Assembly (NCBI GenBank): GCA_024703915.1
Contig: CP087969.1
Coordinates: forward strand, 434,001 to 498,000
Origin: Massilia sp. H-1
Lineage (GTDB): Bacteria > Pseudomonadota > Gammaproteobacteria > Burkholderiales > Burkholderiaceae_D
DNA: 64,000 nucleotides
Direction of reading: 5' to 3'
Numbering within the stretch: position 1 is the stretch's first letter; every line of letters begins with the position of its first letter. Shown here in pieces: positions 20,309 through 34,214 of the stretch. The position numbers and the translations under genes are program-made. The notes under the pieces are model-generated. The model made no database searches. It saw only the letters and a program-made list of their open reading frames with translations, and had not been told where the DNA came from.

Positions 20309-21540
20309 TTATGCCCGCCAGTAGCGCGAATACACGTTCAACACATCCCAGTTGACCCAGTCGGCGCCCGTATCGGGGGTCCTCAATCACGATCCCGTAC
20401 TCACCCCGGTTGCTCGTGTTCTGGCGCCATTGCCATCCGGTATAGCCAATGCTTAAGCATTGGTCACGCGCTTGAGCACGGCGTCGAGGTAGGCCTGGGT
20501 CGGATCTTCCCCGCTGCGCACGCCGAGCTGCTGGATGAATACCGGCACGCCGCGCTTGTTCCGCATGCTCTTGAGCGCGCCCAGCCGCTCTTCGAGCATG
20601 GCGATATTTTCGTCCCAGGATTTCTCTGTCCACACGAACAGGTTGCCCGTGTACACAACGCGGTTGATCCAGCGCGGCGCATTCAGATAAGCCTCGTCAC
20701 ACAGCGTGATGTTGTAGGCGTCGCGCGGTCCGATCAGGAATGGCGTGCGGTTGTCAGCTTCACCTGGTCTTCGATGGCAACCATCAACTCTTTGTAGAAT
20801 GCGGACACCTGGGCACTGTAGATGGGGCCGCGCCCGCCCAGGGGCTCGGGCAACAGTTCATAGAAAGCGATGCGCGGGTAATCCTTGAGGATCTTCGCCA
20901 GGTAGACCCAGGCTTCCTTGAACAAGGTGCGCTGGCTTGTGTCGGTCCAGAAATTGTGTCCGAAGTCATACTTTTTCTCGGGATCGCAGTAGCCGATCGT
21001 CTGCGCATCCTGCAGCCCGTTCTGACCGCAATCCGAATCGATCACCGGGATGACCCACAGGCCCGCATCGAGGCACCACTGCACTTCCTGGAGGAACTGT
21101 TTCAGATGGTCGGGTTCTGAAATGGCCCTTCTCGGGATTGTCCAAGCGACTGTCGACTTCCTTGCGGCCGTAGTGCCCCCACCAGCGGATCAGCACGCGC
21201 ACCGCATTGGCGCCCTGCCCGGCAATCATGGGCGCATCGATACTGCGCATCTTGCCCCAGGTGCCCTCGTTAATGCCGCGCAAGGTAATCGGCTTTCCCT
21301 GGTAGAGCATGCTTGACCCGCTCAGCGTCAGCCTTGCCGGTGCGGCGCCGGTGGCGGCCGGTGTTGTGCCCGAACTGAGCAGCGATGCCATGACCGGCGC
21401 CGGGGACGTGCCGGAGGAGCCAAAGCACCACACCCGGCCAGCGCAGCCCCCATTAATGTCAACAGGACGGTACGGCGCTGGGCAGAAGCCAGTGGCGGTT
21501 CGGCAGGTGTCGGATCATCGTTATTGCGAGGTTTGAACAT
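20309..21540 (-). CDS. GH5-like (cellulase fold) secreted lipoprotein (frameshifted)
   Basis: The start is MFKPRNNDDPTPAEPPLASA, then RRTVLLTLMGAALAGCG, a lipoprotein-type signal with a twin arginine. The mature part reads LRGINEGTWGK, ANAVRVLIRWWGHYG, CLDAGLWVIPVIDSDCGQNG, YPRIAFYELLPEPLGG (acid/base Glu expected in the EP pair), VPVFIQQLGVRSGED and IGYTGWQWRQNTSN, ending with NVYSRYWRA. The order matches GH5 TIM-barrel enzymes. At the usual nucleophile position (normally Glu in a GEFG-like motif) I read Gln-Gln-Leu-Gly. Indels near 20390, 20450, 20740, 21110 and 21430-21480 break it. Substrate unknown. Confidence 0.7.
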
Positions 21541-21677
21541 GATTTTCCTTTCTTTGCAGTGGTTGAACAGCTCGGTGAATCGAGCAAAGTCTGCCATGGC
21601 AAAAAAGTAAACGATGTCAGTTTTGCATCTCGCAACAACTATGAAGAAATGTAAATACGATGACCGATTCCGACCAG
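21541..21677. other. Gap upstream of the GH5-like gene
   Basis: No gene is seen. The AGGAAA ribosome site of the GH5-like gene lies at about 21546-21551, and the remainder is moderately AT-rich and probably carries its promoter. Confidence 0.4.
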
Positions 21678-22823
21678 CTACATTTGGGTCGGTAGGGCCA
21701 CATACGGCCGGTAACGATAGGCTGGCCGCGGCGCTGCACGCCACAGACGTCCCAGCGGACTTTCCACCAGGTGGAAGAACGCGGCGCCAACCGCCAGGCT
21801 CGCCGCCCAAGCCAGCACCACACCCAGCGCTTGCCAGTAAGGATCCTTGGGCACGAAGCGCATGAACGCGGCATTGACCACCAAACACACTGGGAAGTGC
21901 ACCAGGAAAATCGAATAGGAAATGCGGCCCAGCGCATTCACGCGCGCCATGAGGCGCGGCGCGTAATCCGGCAAGCGCGCCCGTCCGAACAGGAACAGAA
22001 CGAGCGCGACCGCCAGGGCCAAGGCGATACGGCTGCGGAATTCCATGTCGAGCGCGTACACGGCTAGCACCAGCGTCATCGCCAGCAACAAGACGGCACT
22101 GCGCGCCGGACGCTTCGGATCGCTGGCCCACCAGGCCATGATGCCCAGCGCGTAACTGCCGAAGAAGTACGGTGCCCAGTTGTCCCAGCTCCCATCGAGA
22201 TTGAAGTACAGCAGCGATGCGGCGGCGCAAATGACAACCACGAGCGGCATCAGCAAGGGTTGCGCACCCTCGCCCGCCAGCCGTTTGCACAGCCAGAGCA
22301 GCGCGGCGAAGAGCGCGTACAACTGGAAATCGATGGCGACATACCACGCCCCGGCGGACAGGGATTCGTGGCCCAGCACGCCGTGCAGCAACAAGGCGTG
22401 GGCGGCGAGTTGCGGCAGCGTCGCTGGGCCGGAAATGGAATCGTGGGTCATCCAGGCCCGGGCTACTTCCGAGGCGACGATCGCCAGCAACATGGCGATA
22501 ATGAAGGGCGGCGCCAGTTTCGCGTAACGCTTCCACACGGTTTTCAGCGGGCTGGCCAGACCAGGCATACCCTCCGGCGACAGCGACTTGGCCGCCAGGA
22601 ACCCACCGATGACGAGAAACACTTGCACCGCCAGCCTGCCCCAATCCTCGATCCAGTTAATCAGCGCAGGCATCAGTGGCCGGGCATAGTCCGCCATGGG
22701 ACCGTAGAGCGCCAGATGGTGCAGAACAATCAGCTGCGCGGCGCCCGCCTTCAAGAGATTGATCAAGCCGAATTGGGATTGCGCTGCGTTGGCTGCGCCG
22801 GACGGGTTTCCTGCCGCCCTCAT
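21678..22823 (-). CDS. Acyltransferase 3 family membrane protein
   Basis: One of the few intact long genes here, at 381 residues. It begins MRAAGNPSGAANAAQSQFG, then LINLLKAGAAQLIVLHHLAL with the family's histidine pair, LAVQVFLVIGGFLAAKSL, GAWYVAIDFQLYALFAALLW and about ten membrane helices, ending FHLVESPLGRLWRAAPRPAY. This layout is typical of OafA-like acyltransferases that acylate surface carbohydrates. It stands alone between secreted-enzyme genes on the same strand. Which glycan it acylates cannot be told. Confidence 0.85.
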   Translation of the reverse strand: MRAAGNPSGAANAAQSQFGLINLLKAGAAQLIVLHHLALYGPMADYARPLMPALINWIEDWGRLAVQVFLVIGGFLAAKSLSPEGMPGLASPLKTVWKRYAKLAPPFIIAMLLAIVASEVARAWMTHDSISGPATLPQLAAHALLLHGVLGHESLSAGAWYVAIDFQLYALFAALLWLCKRLAGEGAQPLLMPLVVVICAAASLLYFNLDGSWDNWAPYFFGSYALGIMAWWASDPKRPARSAVLLLAMTLVLAVYALDMEFRSRIALALAVALVLFLFGRARLPDYAPRLMARVNALGRISYSIFLVHFPVCLVVNAAFMRFVPKDPYWQALGVVLAWAASLAVGAAFFHLVESPLGRLWRAAPRPAYRYRPYVALPTQM

Positions 22824-23300
22824 CTACCGAGATCCCGTGTGCGTTGTAGCGAGATGTCCGCCATGTTTTATCCTAATTGAATTGTATGCGCCGACAGGAA
22901 GCCGACCGCCATGCAGTCGCGCTGGTGTGTCTTGCCGTCGGAGCCTGCGCGCGGGCGAGTGAGCGTGCGCGCTGGGCAAAAGTCCCGAGGTCATTGCCGT
23001 CGGGATAGGTCAAAATAATTTTGCCGGAAATACGACATCAGGCAGAACACCTTACCGACAGGGAACTACCTGCAGGAAAAAGGCGGCCTGAACAATGGCA
23101 TTCAACTTGTGCGAAGTCTGCCAGAAGATCCGGAGAATTCTGGAGAATTTAGCATTTCGTAACAAGTTGCGAAGAGGGATTGATCTTGGTTCCCCGGAAA
23201 AAAAGGAGCCTGACGGATACTCGACCGGGACTGGACAGGCTTTGCTTAAGCGCCCCCTTGCTGCGTCTTCCGGAAGTCGGCGCCTTCTCTGCCTCTCCTT
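22824..23300. other. Intergenic region of about 480 bases
   Basis: I see no supported gene. A 40-codon ORF at 22886 has no ribosome site and no recognisable product. The region contains a direct repeat of GGAGAATT near 23130-23150 and one GCTTAAGC at about 23244. The promoter of the leftward acyltransferase should lie at the low-coordinate end. Confidence 0.4.
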
Positions 23301-23881
23301 TTAGAACGCTTGTTTCGCTAGCGTTCGAATCATGCTTTCCACAGCACCCGACGCATGGGCGGGCTCATATTTTTTGTCCTCGGTGAGCAGCAGCTGCAGG
23401 TACTCTATATTTGCCACGGCATCGGCCTTTGTGCGAGGACGATCACAGACGATCGCCTCCGTTCGCTCGTCAGCGCCGCGCTGCCGCGCGGCGCCATGTA
23501 CAGGTTCGGTGAAATGATTTGCTTCCTGGTTCCTAACCAGGTCGTGGACTCTGTGAACCTCCGGCCCAATTGTTCCGTGAAATTGGGAAAAATGGCCGTC
23601 AATGTGACTGCAGTGTCTGGCTCGCCGGGAAACCGAAAGCGTCCATCGCTGCCGGTGTAAACGCGCCGCGTCATCACACACCAGCTTGCACTATGGCCAA
23701 AAGGCTGTGACCCGGACTGCTTGTACTGCGCAAATACAAAAACACCGGCCATCGGCGCGCCGCTTTCCGCGTGGAAGACTGTGCCTTCAATCGCTTTGGG
23801 CGCGGCCACCGCACTGAGGCCGTGGGAAATTAATAGAACGGCCACTAACGCGGCAAGCACCCGGAACTCGGAGGTTTTCAT
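23301..23881 (-). CDS. Secreted hypothetical protein with a carboxypeptidase regulatory-like fold (frameshifted)
   Basis: The start MKTSEFRVLAALVAVLLISH is a signal peptide ending at SAVAA. The mature part begins IEGTVFHAESGAPMAGVFVF and continues VYTGSDGRFRFPGEPDTAVT, the pattern of a CarboxypepD_reg-like or transthyretin-like beta-sandwich (G.V.....G.P..G..V....T...G.F.F). One shift near 23440 joins it to the C-terminal part ANIEYLQLLLTEDKKYEP ending TLAKQAF. It follows the tRNA genes on the same strand with its own start. Function unknown. Confidence 0.6.
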
Positions 23882-23970
23882 AGAGGCTGCTCGCAATAAA
23901 ACCACATTGTCGGAAACGCGGGCTGAACAAGACCGGGCAATTCGTTACAGACTGCTCAGAAATGGAAATC

Positions 23971-24047
<77 letters not shown>

Positions 24048-24121
24048 TATTTGTTACCACGCAGAAAGCGTGGCAGAAATGAAAACGGGCTGTCAATGAA
24101 TGACAGCCCGTCCTTAAAACT

Positions 24122-24198
24122 TGGTCGGAGTACAAGGATTCGAACCTTGGACCCCCTGGTCCCAAACCAGGTGCGCTACCGGACTGCGCCACACTCCG
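24122..24198 (-). tRNA. tRNA-Pro (anticodon TGG)
   Basis: On the - strand the acceptor arms CGGAGTG/TACTCCG, anticodon stem CCTGG/CCAGG with anticodon TGG, T-arm with GGTTCGAATCC and an encoded CCA form a 77-base tRNA reading CCN proline codons. It lies 74 bases upstream of tRNA-Arg and probably shares its transcript. Confidence 0.95.
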
Positions 24199-24279
24199 AA
24201 GGCTGTATTATACGTCGCCAGCGTCTTAGCGTCAACTTCACGAGGTGAAGTAATCGCTAAGGGGTATTGCGGGTCAGAA

Positions 24280-25620
<1,341 letters not shown>

Positions 25621-25640
25621 AGTCACTCTTCTTCTGAAAA

Positions 25641-26552
<912 letters not shown>

Positions 26553-26581
26553 ATATCCTGCTTGAGCGATTCTGAAACGAA

Positions 26582-28470
<1,889 letters not shown>

Positions 28471-28650
28471 GAAAACTCCTTCGATGCAGGCGCATCTTCT
28501 ACCGATTTCAGAACGCCGATTTTACTCGCAATAAGCAGCCGGTGCCACGCGCCCCGCTGCGGGGTCGAAAAAACCACTGAACATGCCCGAAAATTAGTCA
28601 ATTCGCATGCTTTCCGAGGTCTTTTCAACGAGGATGTGCGGGCTGACCCA

Positions 28651-29338
28651 TCAAATATCAAGGGGAGATTCTTCTTCCAGCGCCGTATTCGTTGCCGACG
28701 GGTTCTTGAGCCCTTTGCCAACGAGGAAAATTTCCGACGATTTGTCGCGACTGGCCTTGGGCTTGATCTGCTTGACCACCTTGAATTCGGCGCGGAATTT
28801 CTCGACGATCTGGCTGAAACCCATGTCTTTAAAACATTTCACCACCAGCGAACCGGACGGTTTCATGTGAAATTGCGAAAATTCGATGGCCAGGTCGATC
28901 AGGTGCTCCATGCGCGCCGCGTCGGCGGTCGGGATGCCCGACAGGTTGGGCGCCATGTCCGACAGCACCAGGTCGCACTTGCGCCCGGCCAGGATGGTGT
29001 CGAGCTGGCGCAGGATACGCGCCTCGCGGAAGTCGCCCAGGATGAAGTGCATGTCGGCGATCGGCTCCATCGGCAGCATGTCGAGCCCGATAATGGTGCC
29101 GTTGATGCCGCCGCCATCCTTGCTTAGCCAGCTTGCGGCGCGTGTATTGACCCCAGCTGCCCGGGGTGCAGCCGAGGTCGACGATGACCTGGCCGGGTTT
29201 GATCAGCTTTTCGCCCTCGTCGATTTCCTTGAGCTTGTAGGCGGCGCGTGCACGGTAACCCTCTTTCTGCGCCAACTTGACGTAGGGGTCGTTGATATGG
29301 TCGTGCAACCAGTTTTTGTTTAATTTGTTCTTGGCCAT
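28651..29338 (-). CDS. rlmE: 23S rRNA (uridine-2'-O)-methyltransferase RlmE (frameshifted)
   Basis: Methylates U2552 of 23S rRNA in the 50S subunit. The start [20 protein letters not shown] leads to YKLKEIDE (catalytic Lys), [16 protein letters not shown] (SAM motif I), then after a corrupted site near 29124 come [21 protein letters not shown] (catalytic Asp), [10 protein letters not shown] (catalytic Lys) and [16 protein letters not shown] (catalytic Glu). The C-terminus has a short acidic tail. The gene is divergent from yhbY with a 41-base gap and followed by ftsH. Confidence 0.94.
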
Positions 29339-29379
29339 TCGCGTAGAATACTGCTTTTAAAGGATTATCTAAAAATATT

Positions 29380-29847
29380 ATGCAAAAACTTACACCCGTC
29401 GAGCGCAGCGCCCTGCGCGCTAGAAGCCCACGGCCTGGAAGCCGGTCGTGATCGTTGGCGAAGGGGCTTGACGCCCTCCGTCATCAAGGAAATCTCGGCC
29501 AGCCTCGATTCGCACGGCCTGATCAAGGTCCGCGTGTTCGGCGACGACCGCGAAATGCGCACGGAAATCTACGAAAACATCTGCACCGAACTGCAAGCCC
29601 ACCCGGTTCAGCACATCGGCAAGCTGCTCGTCATCTACCGCCCGAAAAAGAAGTCGTCAAGGAACGCAGCACCAAGTCCGGCAAGGGCATGCGTGAAGTG
29701 ACGATCGTTAAAGCCAGTGCCAGCGGCACCAAGCGTCCGAGCGTGACCAAGGTCATGATCAAGGGGAATGAGCGCGTCACCGAAGGCGGTTCGATCAAGC
29801 GCGCCAAGCCGCGTCAGAAGAGCACCAAGAAGAGCGTGCTGGCTTAA
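29380..29847 (+). CDS. yhbY: Ribosome assembly RNA-binding protein YhbY (frameshifted)
   Basis: A CRM-domain protein that binds pre-50S particles. The frame reads MQKLTPVERSALRARAHGLE (with stops at the 29416 and 29437 breaks), VVIVG, GLTPSVIKEISASLDSHGLI, VRVFGDDREMR and HIGKLLVIYRPKKK. After a break near 29655 a basic tail of about 60 residues follows (KSGKGMREVTIVKASASG and KPRQKSTKKSVLA), making it longer than the E. coli protein (97 residues). Such a Lys-rich extension could add RNA affinity. The gene faces rlmE across a short shared promoter region. Confidence 0.9.
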
Positions 29848-29851
29848 TGCT

Positions 29852-29950
29852 ACGTCGCCCTCGCGAAGGCGGGGGCCCATAGCACCTGGAATCAGTCACG
29901 TCGCTACTACTCTGCGGTGCTATAGGTCCCCGCCTTCGCGAGGACGACGT
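29852..29950. repeat. Palindromic repeat family A, copy 1
   Basis: An imperfect inverted repeat with outer arms CGCCCTCGCGAAGGCGGGGG and its near-complement CCCCGCCTTCGCGAGGACG around a variable centre. It sits between the convergent yhbY and DUF4149 genes. Two further copies are at 39032-39116 and 56843-56943. Confidence 0.85.
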
Positions 29951-29986
29951 GGTGGCGATGCTTCTTCCTCGGTGACCGCTCCCGTT

Positions 29987-30406
29987 TCACGGGTTTTTCA
30001 CCACCAGCACCACCGCCAGCATCGCCTGCACCAGGTAGAGCACCATCGACACCCCGTGCAGCATGCCGAACGTGCTTCTCTCCCCTGCTTCCTTCATGGC
30101 CGCCATCACCGGCTGCAAACCGAAGTGACTCACCAGCGTGCATGACAGCATCGCGACCACGACCAGGACCAGCGTCCTGCGCCGTTGCGCCGTCACGTCC
30201 TTCGACAGGTAGAACACGGCCAGCAGCGCCAGGGCGCAGGCAAGCGACAGCCAGGCTTCGATGCGGAACATGCTGCCGATGATGGTACCGGCCAGCACCC
30301 GGTCAGCCAGGGTGCCGAACAGGGTCGGCGCGACCAGATAGCCGACGGTCCACAGGCTGCCCGCCCACAGCGTGACGATCAGCAGGCGCGCCCGGGACAG
30401 CAGCAT
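29987..30406 (-). CDS. DUF4149 family membrane protein
   Basis: An intact 139-residue protein with four hydrophobic segments: LLIVTLWAGSLWTVGYLVAP, WLSLACALALLAVFYLS, LVLVVVAMLSCTLVSHFGL and VLYLVQAMLAVVLVV. This four-helix layout, with an early WAGSLW and a P in helix 1, fits DUF4149. Its ATG overlaps the greA stop by one base (TGATG), so it is translationally coupled to greA, an arrangement common in Burkholderiales. Function unknown. Confidence 0.85.
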   Translation of the reverse strand: MLLSRARLLIVTLWAGSLWTVGYLVAPTLFGTLADRVLAGTIIGSMFRIEAWLSLACALALLAVFYLSKDVTAQRRRTLVLVVVAMLSCTLVSHFGLQPVMAAMKEAGERSTFGMLHGVSMVLYLVQAMLAVVLVVKNP

Positions 30407-30885
30407 CAGATGTATTTGACTTCGAGGATTTCGTATTCGCGCGGGCCGGACGGCGCCTGCACTTCCACCACGTCGCCCGCGTACTTGCCGATCAGGGCGC
30501 GCGCGATCGGCGAGGTCACCGAAATCTTGTTGAGCTTGAGGTCCGCCTCGTCCAGGCCGACGATCTGGTAGCTGACCTTCTGGCCGTTTTCCAGGTCTTC
30601 CAGGTCCACGGTCGAGGCGAACACCACGCGCCCTTCGGCGTCCAGGGTGGCCGGATCGATGACTTGCGCGGAACCGAGCTTGCCTTCGAGTTCGGCGATA
30701 CGGCCTTCAACGAAAGCCTGGCGCTCCTTGGCCGCGTCGTACTCCGCGTTCTCGGACAGGTCGCCGTGCGAGCGCGCCTCGGCGATCGCGTCGATCACGA
30801 TGCGGCGCTCCTTGGTCTTGAGCTGGTGCAGCTCTTCCTTGAGCAGTTCGGCGCCGTATTTGGTAAGTGGGACAGTCGTATTCAT
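30406..30885 (-). CDS. greA: Transcription elongation factor GreA
   Basis: Intact, 159 residues. GreA rescues backtracked RNA polymerase by stimulating transcript cleavage. The N-terminal coiled coil contains EARSHGDLSENAEYDAAKE with the two acidic tip residues (D, E) that reach the active site, and the C-terminal FKBP-like domain contains ITSPIARALIGK-like VTSPIARALIGKYAGD. It follows carB on the same strand, the standard greA neighbourhood, and is separated from it by a terminator. Confidence 0.98.
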   Translation of the reverse strand: MNTTVPLTKYGAELLKEELHQLKTKERRIVIDAIAEARSHGDLSENAEYDAAKERQAFVEGRIAELEGKLGSAQVIDPATLDAEGRVVFASTVDLEDLENGQKVSYQIVGLDEADLKLNKISVTSPIARALIGKYAGDVVEVQAPSGPREYEILEVKYI

Positions 30886-30910
30886 ATCGTATTAACGTTT
30901 CTACGCAAAA

Positions 30911-30957
30911 GTGAAAACCACAGAGGCGCGCAGCAAAACTGCGCGAGCTCTGTGGTT
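30911..30957 (-). terminator. Rho-independent terminator after carB
   Basis: On the - strand a long hairpin (ACCACAGAG... pairing with ...CTCTGTGGT, inner GCGCAG/CTGCGC, loop TTTTG) is followed by TTTTCACTTTT. It ends the carAB transcript before greA. Confidence 0.8.
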
Positions 30958-30975
30958 AAGGGTACTGCCAACTGC

Positions 30976-33900
30976 TTAGTTTAAGGTTTTATGCAGACCT
31001 TGTAAATCGTACACGCGCAACTCGTCGAGATGGCGCATGCCTTCGACCGCAGCCTCCGCACCCGCTATTGTAGTGTAAGTCGTCACGCGCGACGCCAAAG
31101 CCGAAATCCGGATGGCGCGCGAGTCGACGATGGCGCTGCGCTTCTCTTCGACCGTGTTGATCACCAGGGCGATCTCGTGGTTCTTGATCATGTCGACCAC
31201 GTGCGGACGGCCTTCAATCACCTTGTTCACCGGCTGGCACGGAATGCCGATGGGCGTTGATGACGGCAGCGGTGCCCTTGGTGGCAGCGACCTGGAAGCC
31301 CATCTCGTGCAGGTCGCGCGCCACCTTGATCGCGCGGGCTTGTCCGAACCCTTCACCGACAGGAACACCTTGCCGGTTTCCGGCAGCTTGACGCTTCGGC
31401 GGCCCATCTGCGACTTGACGAACGCTTCGCCGAAGGTCATGCCCACGCCCATGACTTCGCCGGTCGACTTCATTTCAGGGCCCAGGATGGTGTCCACGCC
31501 CGGGAATTTCACGAACGGGAACACGGCTTCCTTGACGCTGAAGAACGGCGGGATCACTTCCTTGGTGATGCCCTGCGAGGCCAGGCTCTGGCCCACCATG
31601 CAGCGCGCGGCGATCTTGGCCAGCTGCAGGCCGGTCGCTTTCGACACGAACGGCACGGTGCGCGAGGCACGCGGGTTCACTTCGAGCACGTACACGGTGT
31701 CGCGCATGGCGCCGTCGCGTTCCTGCTTCTGGATCGCGAACTGCACGTTCATCAGGCCGACCACGTTCAGGCCCTTGGCCATCAGCGAGGTCTGGCGCTT
31801 GAGTTCATCGATGGTCTCTTGCGTGAGCGAGTAAGGCGGCAGCGAGCAGGCCGAGTCGCCCGAGTGCACGCTCTACTTGTTCGATGTGCTCCATGACGCC
31901 GCCGATGAAGGTGGTTTCGCCGTCGGAGATGCAGTCGACGTCGACTTCGATCGCGTCGTTCAGGAAGCGGTCCAGCAGCACCGGCGAATCGTGCGATACC
32001 TTGACCGCTTCGCGCATGTAGCGTTCCAGGTCGCGCTGCTCGTGCACCACTTCCATCGCGCGGCCGCCGAGCACGTAGGAAGGACGCACCACCAGCGGGT
32101 AGCCGATTTCCTGGGCCAGTTCGATCGCTTCGGATTCGGTGCGCGCGGTGCGGTTAGGCGGCTGGCGCAGACCCAGCGTTTGCAGCATTTGCTGGAAGCG
32201 CTCGCGGTCTTCGGCGGCGTCGATCATGTCGGGGCGAGGTGCCGACGATCGGCACGCCGTTCGCTTCCAGGTCCAGGGCCAGCTTCAACGGCGTCTGGCC
32301 GCCGTACTGCACAATCACGCCGACCGGTTTTTCCAGCGCGACGATTTCGAGCACGTCTTCCAGGGTCAGCGATTCGAAGTACAGGCGGTCCGAGGTATCG
32401 TAGTCGGTCGACACGGTCTCCGGATTGCAGTTGACCATGATGGTCTCGTAGCCGTCTTCGCGCATTGCCAGCGCAGGCGTGCACGCAGCAGTAATCGAAT
32501 TCGATACCCTGGCCGATACGGTTCGGGCCACCGCCCAGCACCATGATCTTCTTCTTGTCGCTCGGATTGGACTCGCACTCTTCATCGTAGGTCGAGTACA
32601 TGTACGCCGTGTCGGTCGAGAATTCGGCGGCGCAGGTGTCCACGCGCTTGTAGACCGGACGGATGCCCATCGCGTGGCGCGTCTCGCGCACTTGCTTGTC
32701 GGTGGTGTGCAGCAGGAAGGCCAGGCGGCGGTCCGAGAAGCCTTTTTGCTTCAACTTGTACAGCAGCGGCTTGTCGAGCGCGTCCAGCGACTGGGTATCG
32801 AGCCACAGTTCGATGTCGACGATTTCCTTGATCTGGATGAGGAACCATGGATCGATGCGGGTCAGCTGGTGCACTTCTTCCAGCGTGAAGCCCTGGGCAA
32901 ACGCGTCGCCCACGTACCAGATGCGGTCCGGACCCGGCTCGCCCAGTTCTTCTTCGATCTTTTCGCGGTCCTTGGTCTTTTCGTTCAGACCGTCCACGCC
33001 CACTTCCAGGCCGCGCAGCGCTTTCTGGAACGATTCCTGGAAGGTGCGGCCGATCGCCATCACTTCGCCCACGGACTTCATCTGGGTGGTCAGATGGTGG
33101 TCGGCAGCCGGGAATTTTTCGAACGTGAAGCGCGGGATCTTGGTGACCACGTAATCGATCGACGGCTCGAACGAGGCCGGGGTCGCGCCGCCGGTGATCT
33201 CGTTACGCAGTTCGTCGAGCGTGAAGCCGACCGCCAGCTTGGCCGCCACTTTGGCGATCGGGAAGCCGGTCGCTTTCGAGGCCAGGGCCGAGGAGCGCGA
33301 CACGCGCGGATTCATTTCAATGACGATCATGCGGCCGTCGGCCGGGTTGATCGAGAACTGCACGTTCGAGCCGCCGGTGTCGACACCGATCTCGCGCAGC
33401 ACCGCAAGACTCGCGTTGCGCATGATCTGGTATTCCTTGTCCGTCAGCGTCTGGGCTTAGCGCCACGGTGATCGAGTCGCCCGTGTGCACGCCCATCGGA
33501 TCCAGGTTTTCGATCGAGCAGATGATGATGCAGTTGTCCGCCTTGTCGCGCACCACTTCCATCTCGTACTCTTTCCAGCCGATGAGGGATTCTTCGATCA
33601 GCAGTTCCTTGGTCGGCGACGCTTCCAGGCCGCGTTTGCAGATCGTTTCGAATTCTTCTTCGTTGTAGGCGATGCCGCCGCCCGTGCCGCCCATGGTGAA
33701 GGACGGACGGATGATGGTCGGGAAGCCCAGCTCGCGCTGCACCGCCCACGACTCTTCCATCGAGTGGGCCACGCCCGAGCGCGCCGAACCGAGACCGATC
33801 TTGGTCATCGCTTCCTTGAACTTGGAACGGTCTTCGGCCTTGTCGATCGCTTCTGGCGAGGCGCCGATCAGCTCCACGTTGTACTGTTTCAGTACGCCGT

Positions 33901-34213
33901 TGTTGTGCAGGTCGAGTGCGCAGTTGAGCGCCGTCTGGCCGCCCATGGTCGGCAGGATCGCGTCCGGACGCTCCTTGGCGATGATGCGCTCGACGACCTT
34001 CCAGGTGATCGGCTCGATGTAGGTCACATCCGCCATTTCCGGGTCGGTCATGATGGTGGCCGGATTGCTGTTGACGAGGATGACCTTGTAACCCTCTTCG
34101 CGCAGGGCCTTGCAGGCCTGGGCGCCGGAATAGTCGAACTCGCAGGCCTGGCCGATGATGATCAGGGTGGCGCCAATAATCAGAATACTTTTAATGTCAC
34201 TACGCTTTGGCAT
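30976..34213 (-). CDS. carB: Carbamoyl-phosphate synthase large subunit CarB (frameshifted)
   Basis: Makes carbamoyl phosphate for arginine and pyrimidine synthesis together with CarA. The N-terminal half reads [20 protein letters not shown] then [39 protein letters not shown] and [20 protein letters not shown]; the second half repeats the ATP-grasp plan ([51 protein letters not shown]). An MGS-like allosteric domain ends with [14 protein letters not shown]. Breaks near 31250, 31340, 31873, 32230, 32480 and 33458. The usual GAGPI loop reads GATLI here, probably miscalled. The reconstructed size of about 1,077 residues is normal. Confidence 0.97.
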
Positions 34214-34214
34214 A

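Noticed and set aside
22886..23008. Possible 40-codon rightward gene
   Set aside because: No ribosome site, no recognisable product and high Arg/Ala content typical of chance frames.
28540..28585. GC-rich hairpin CGCCCCGC...GCGGGG as a terminator near ftsH
   Set aside because: The T-tract lies on the wrong side for the leftward transcripts, and no rightward gene ends there.
32479..33471. Long rightward open frame opposite carB
   Set aside because: Composition is a GC-rich shadow of CarB; the leftward frame has all ATP-grasp motifs.
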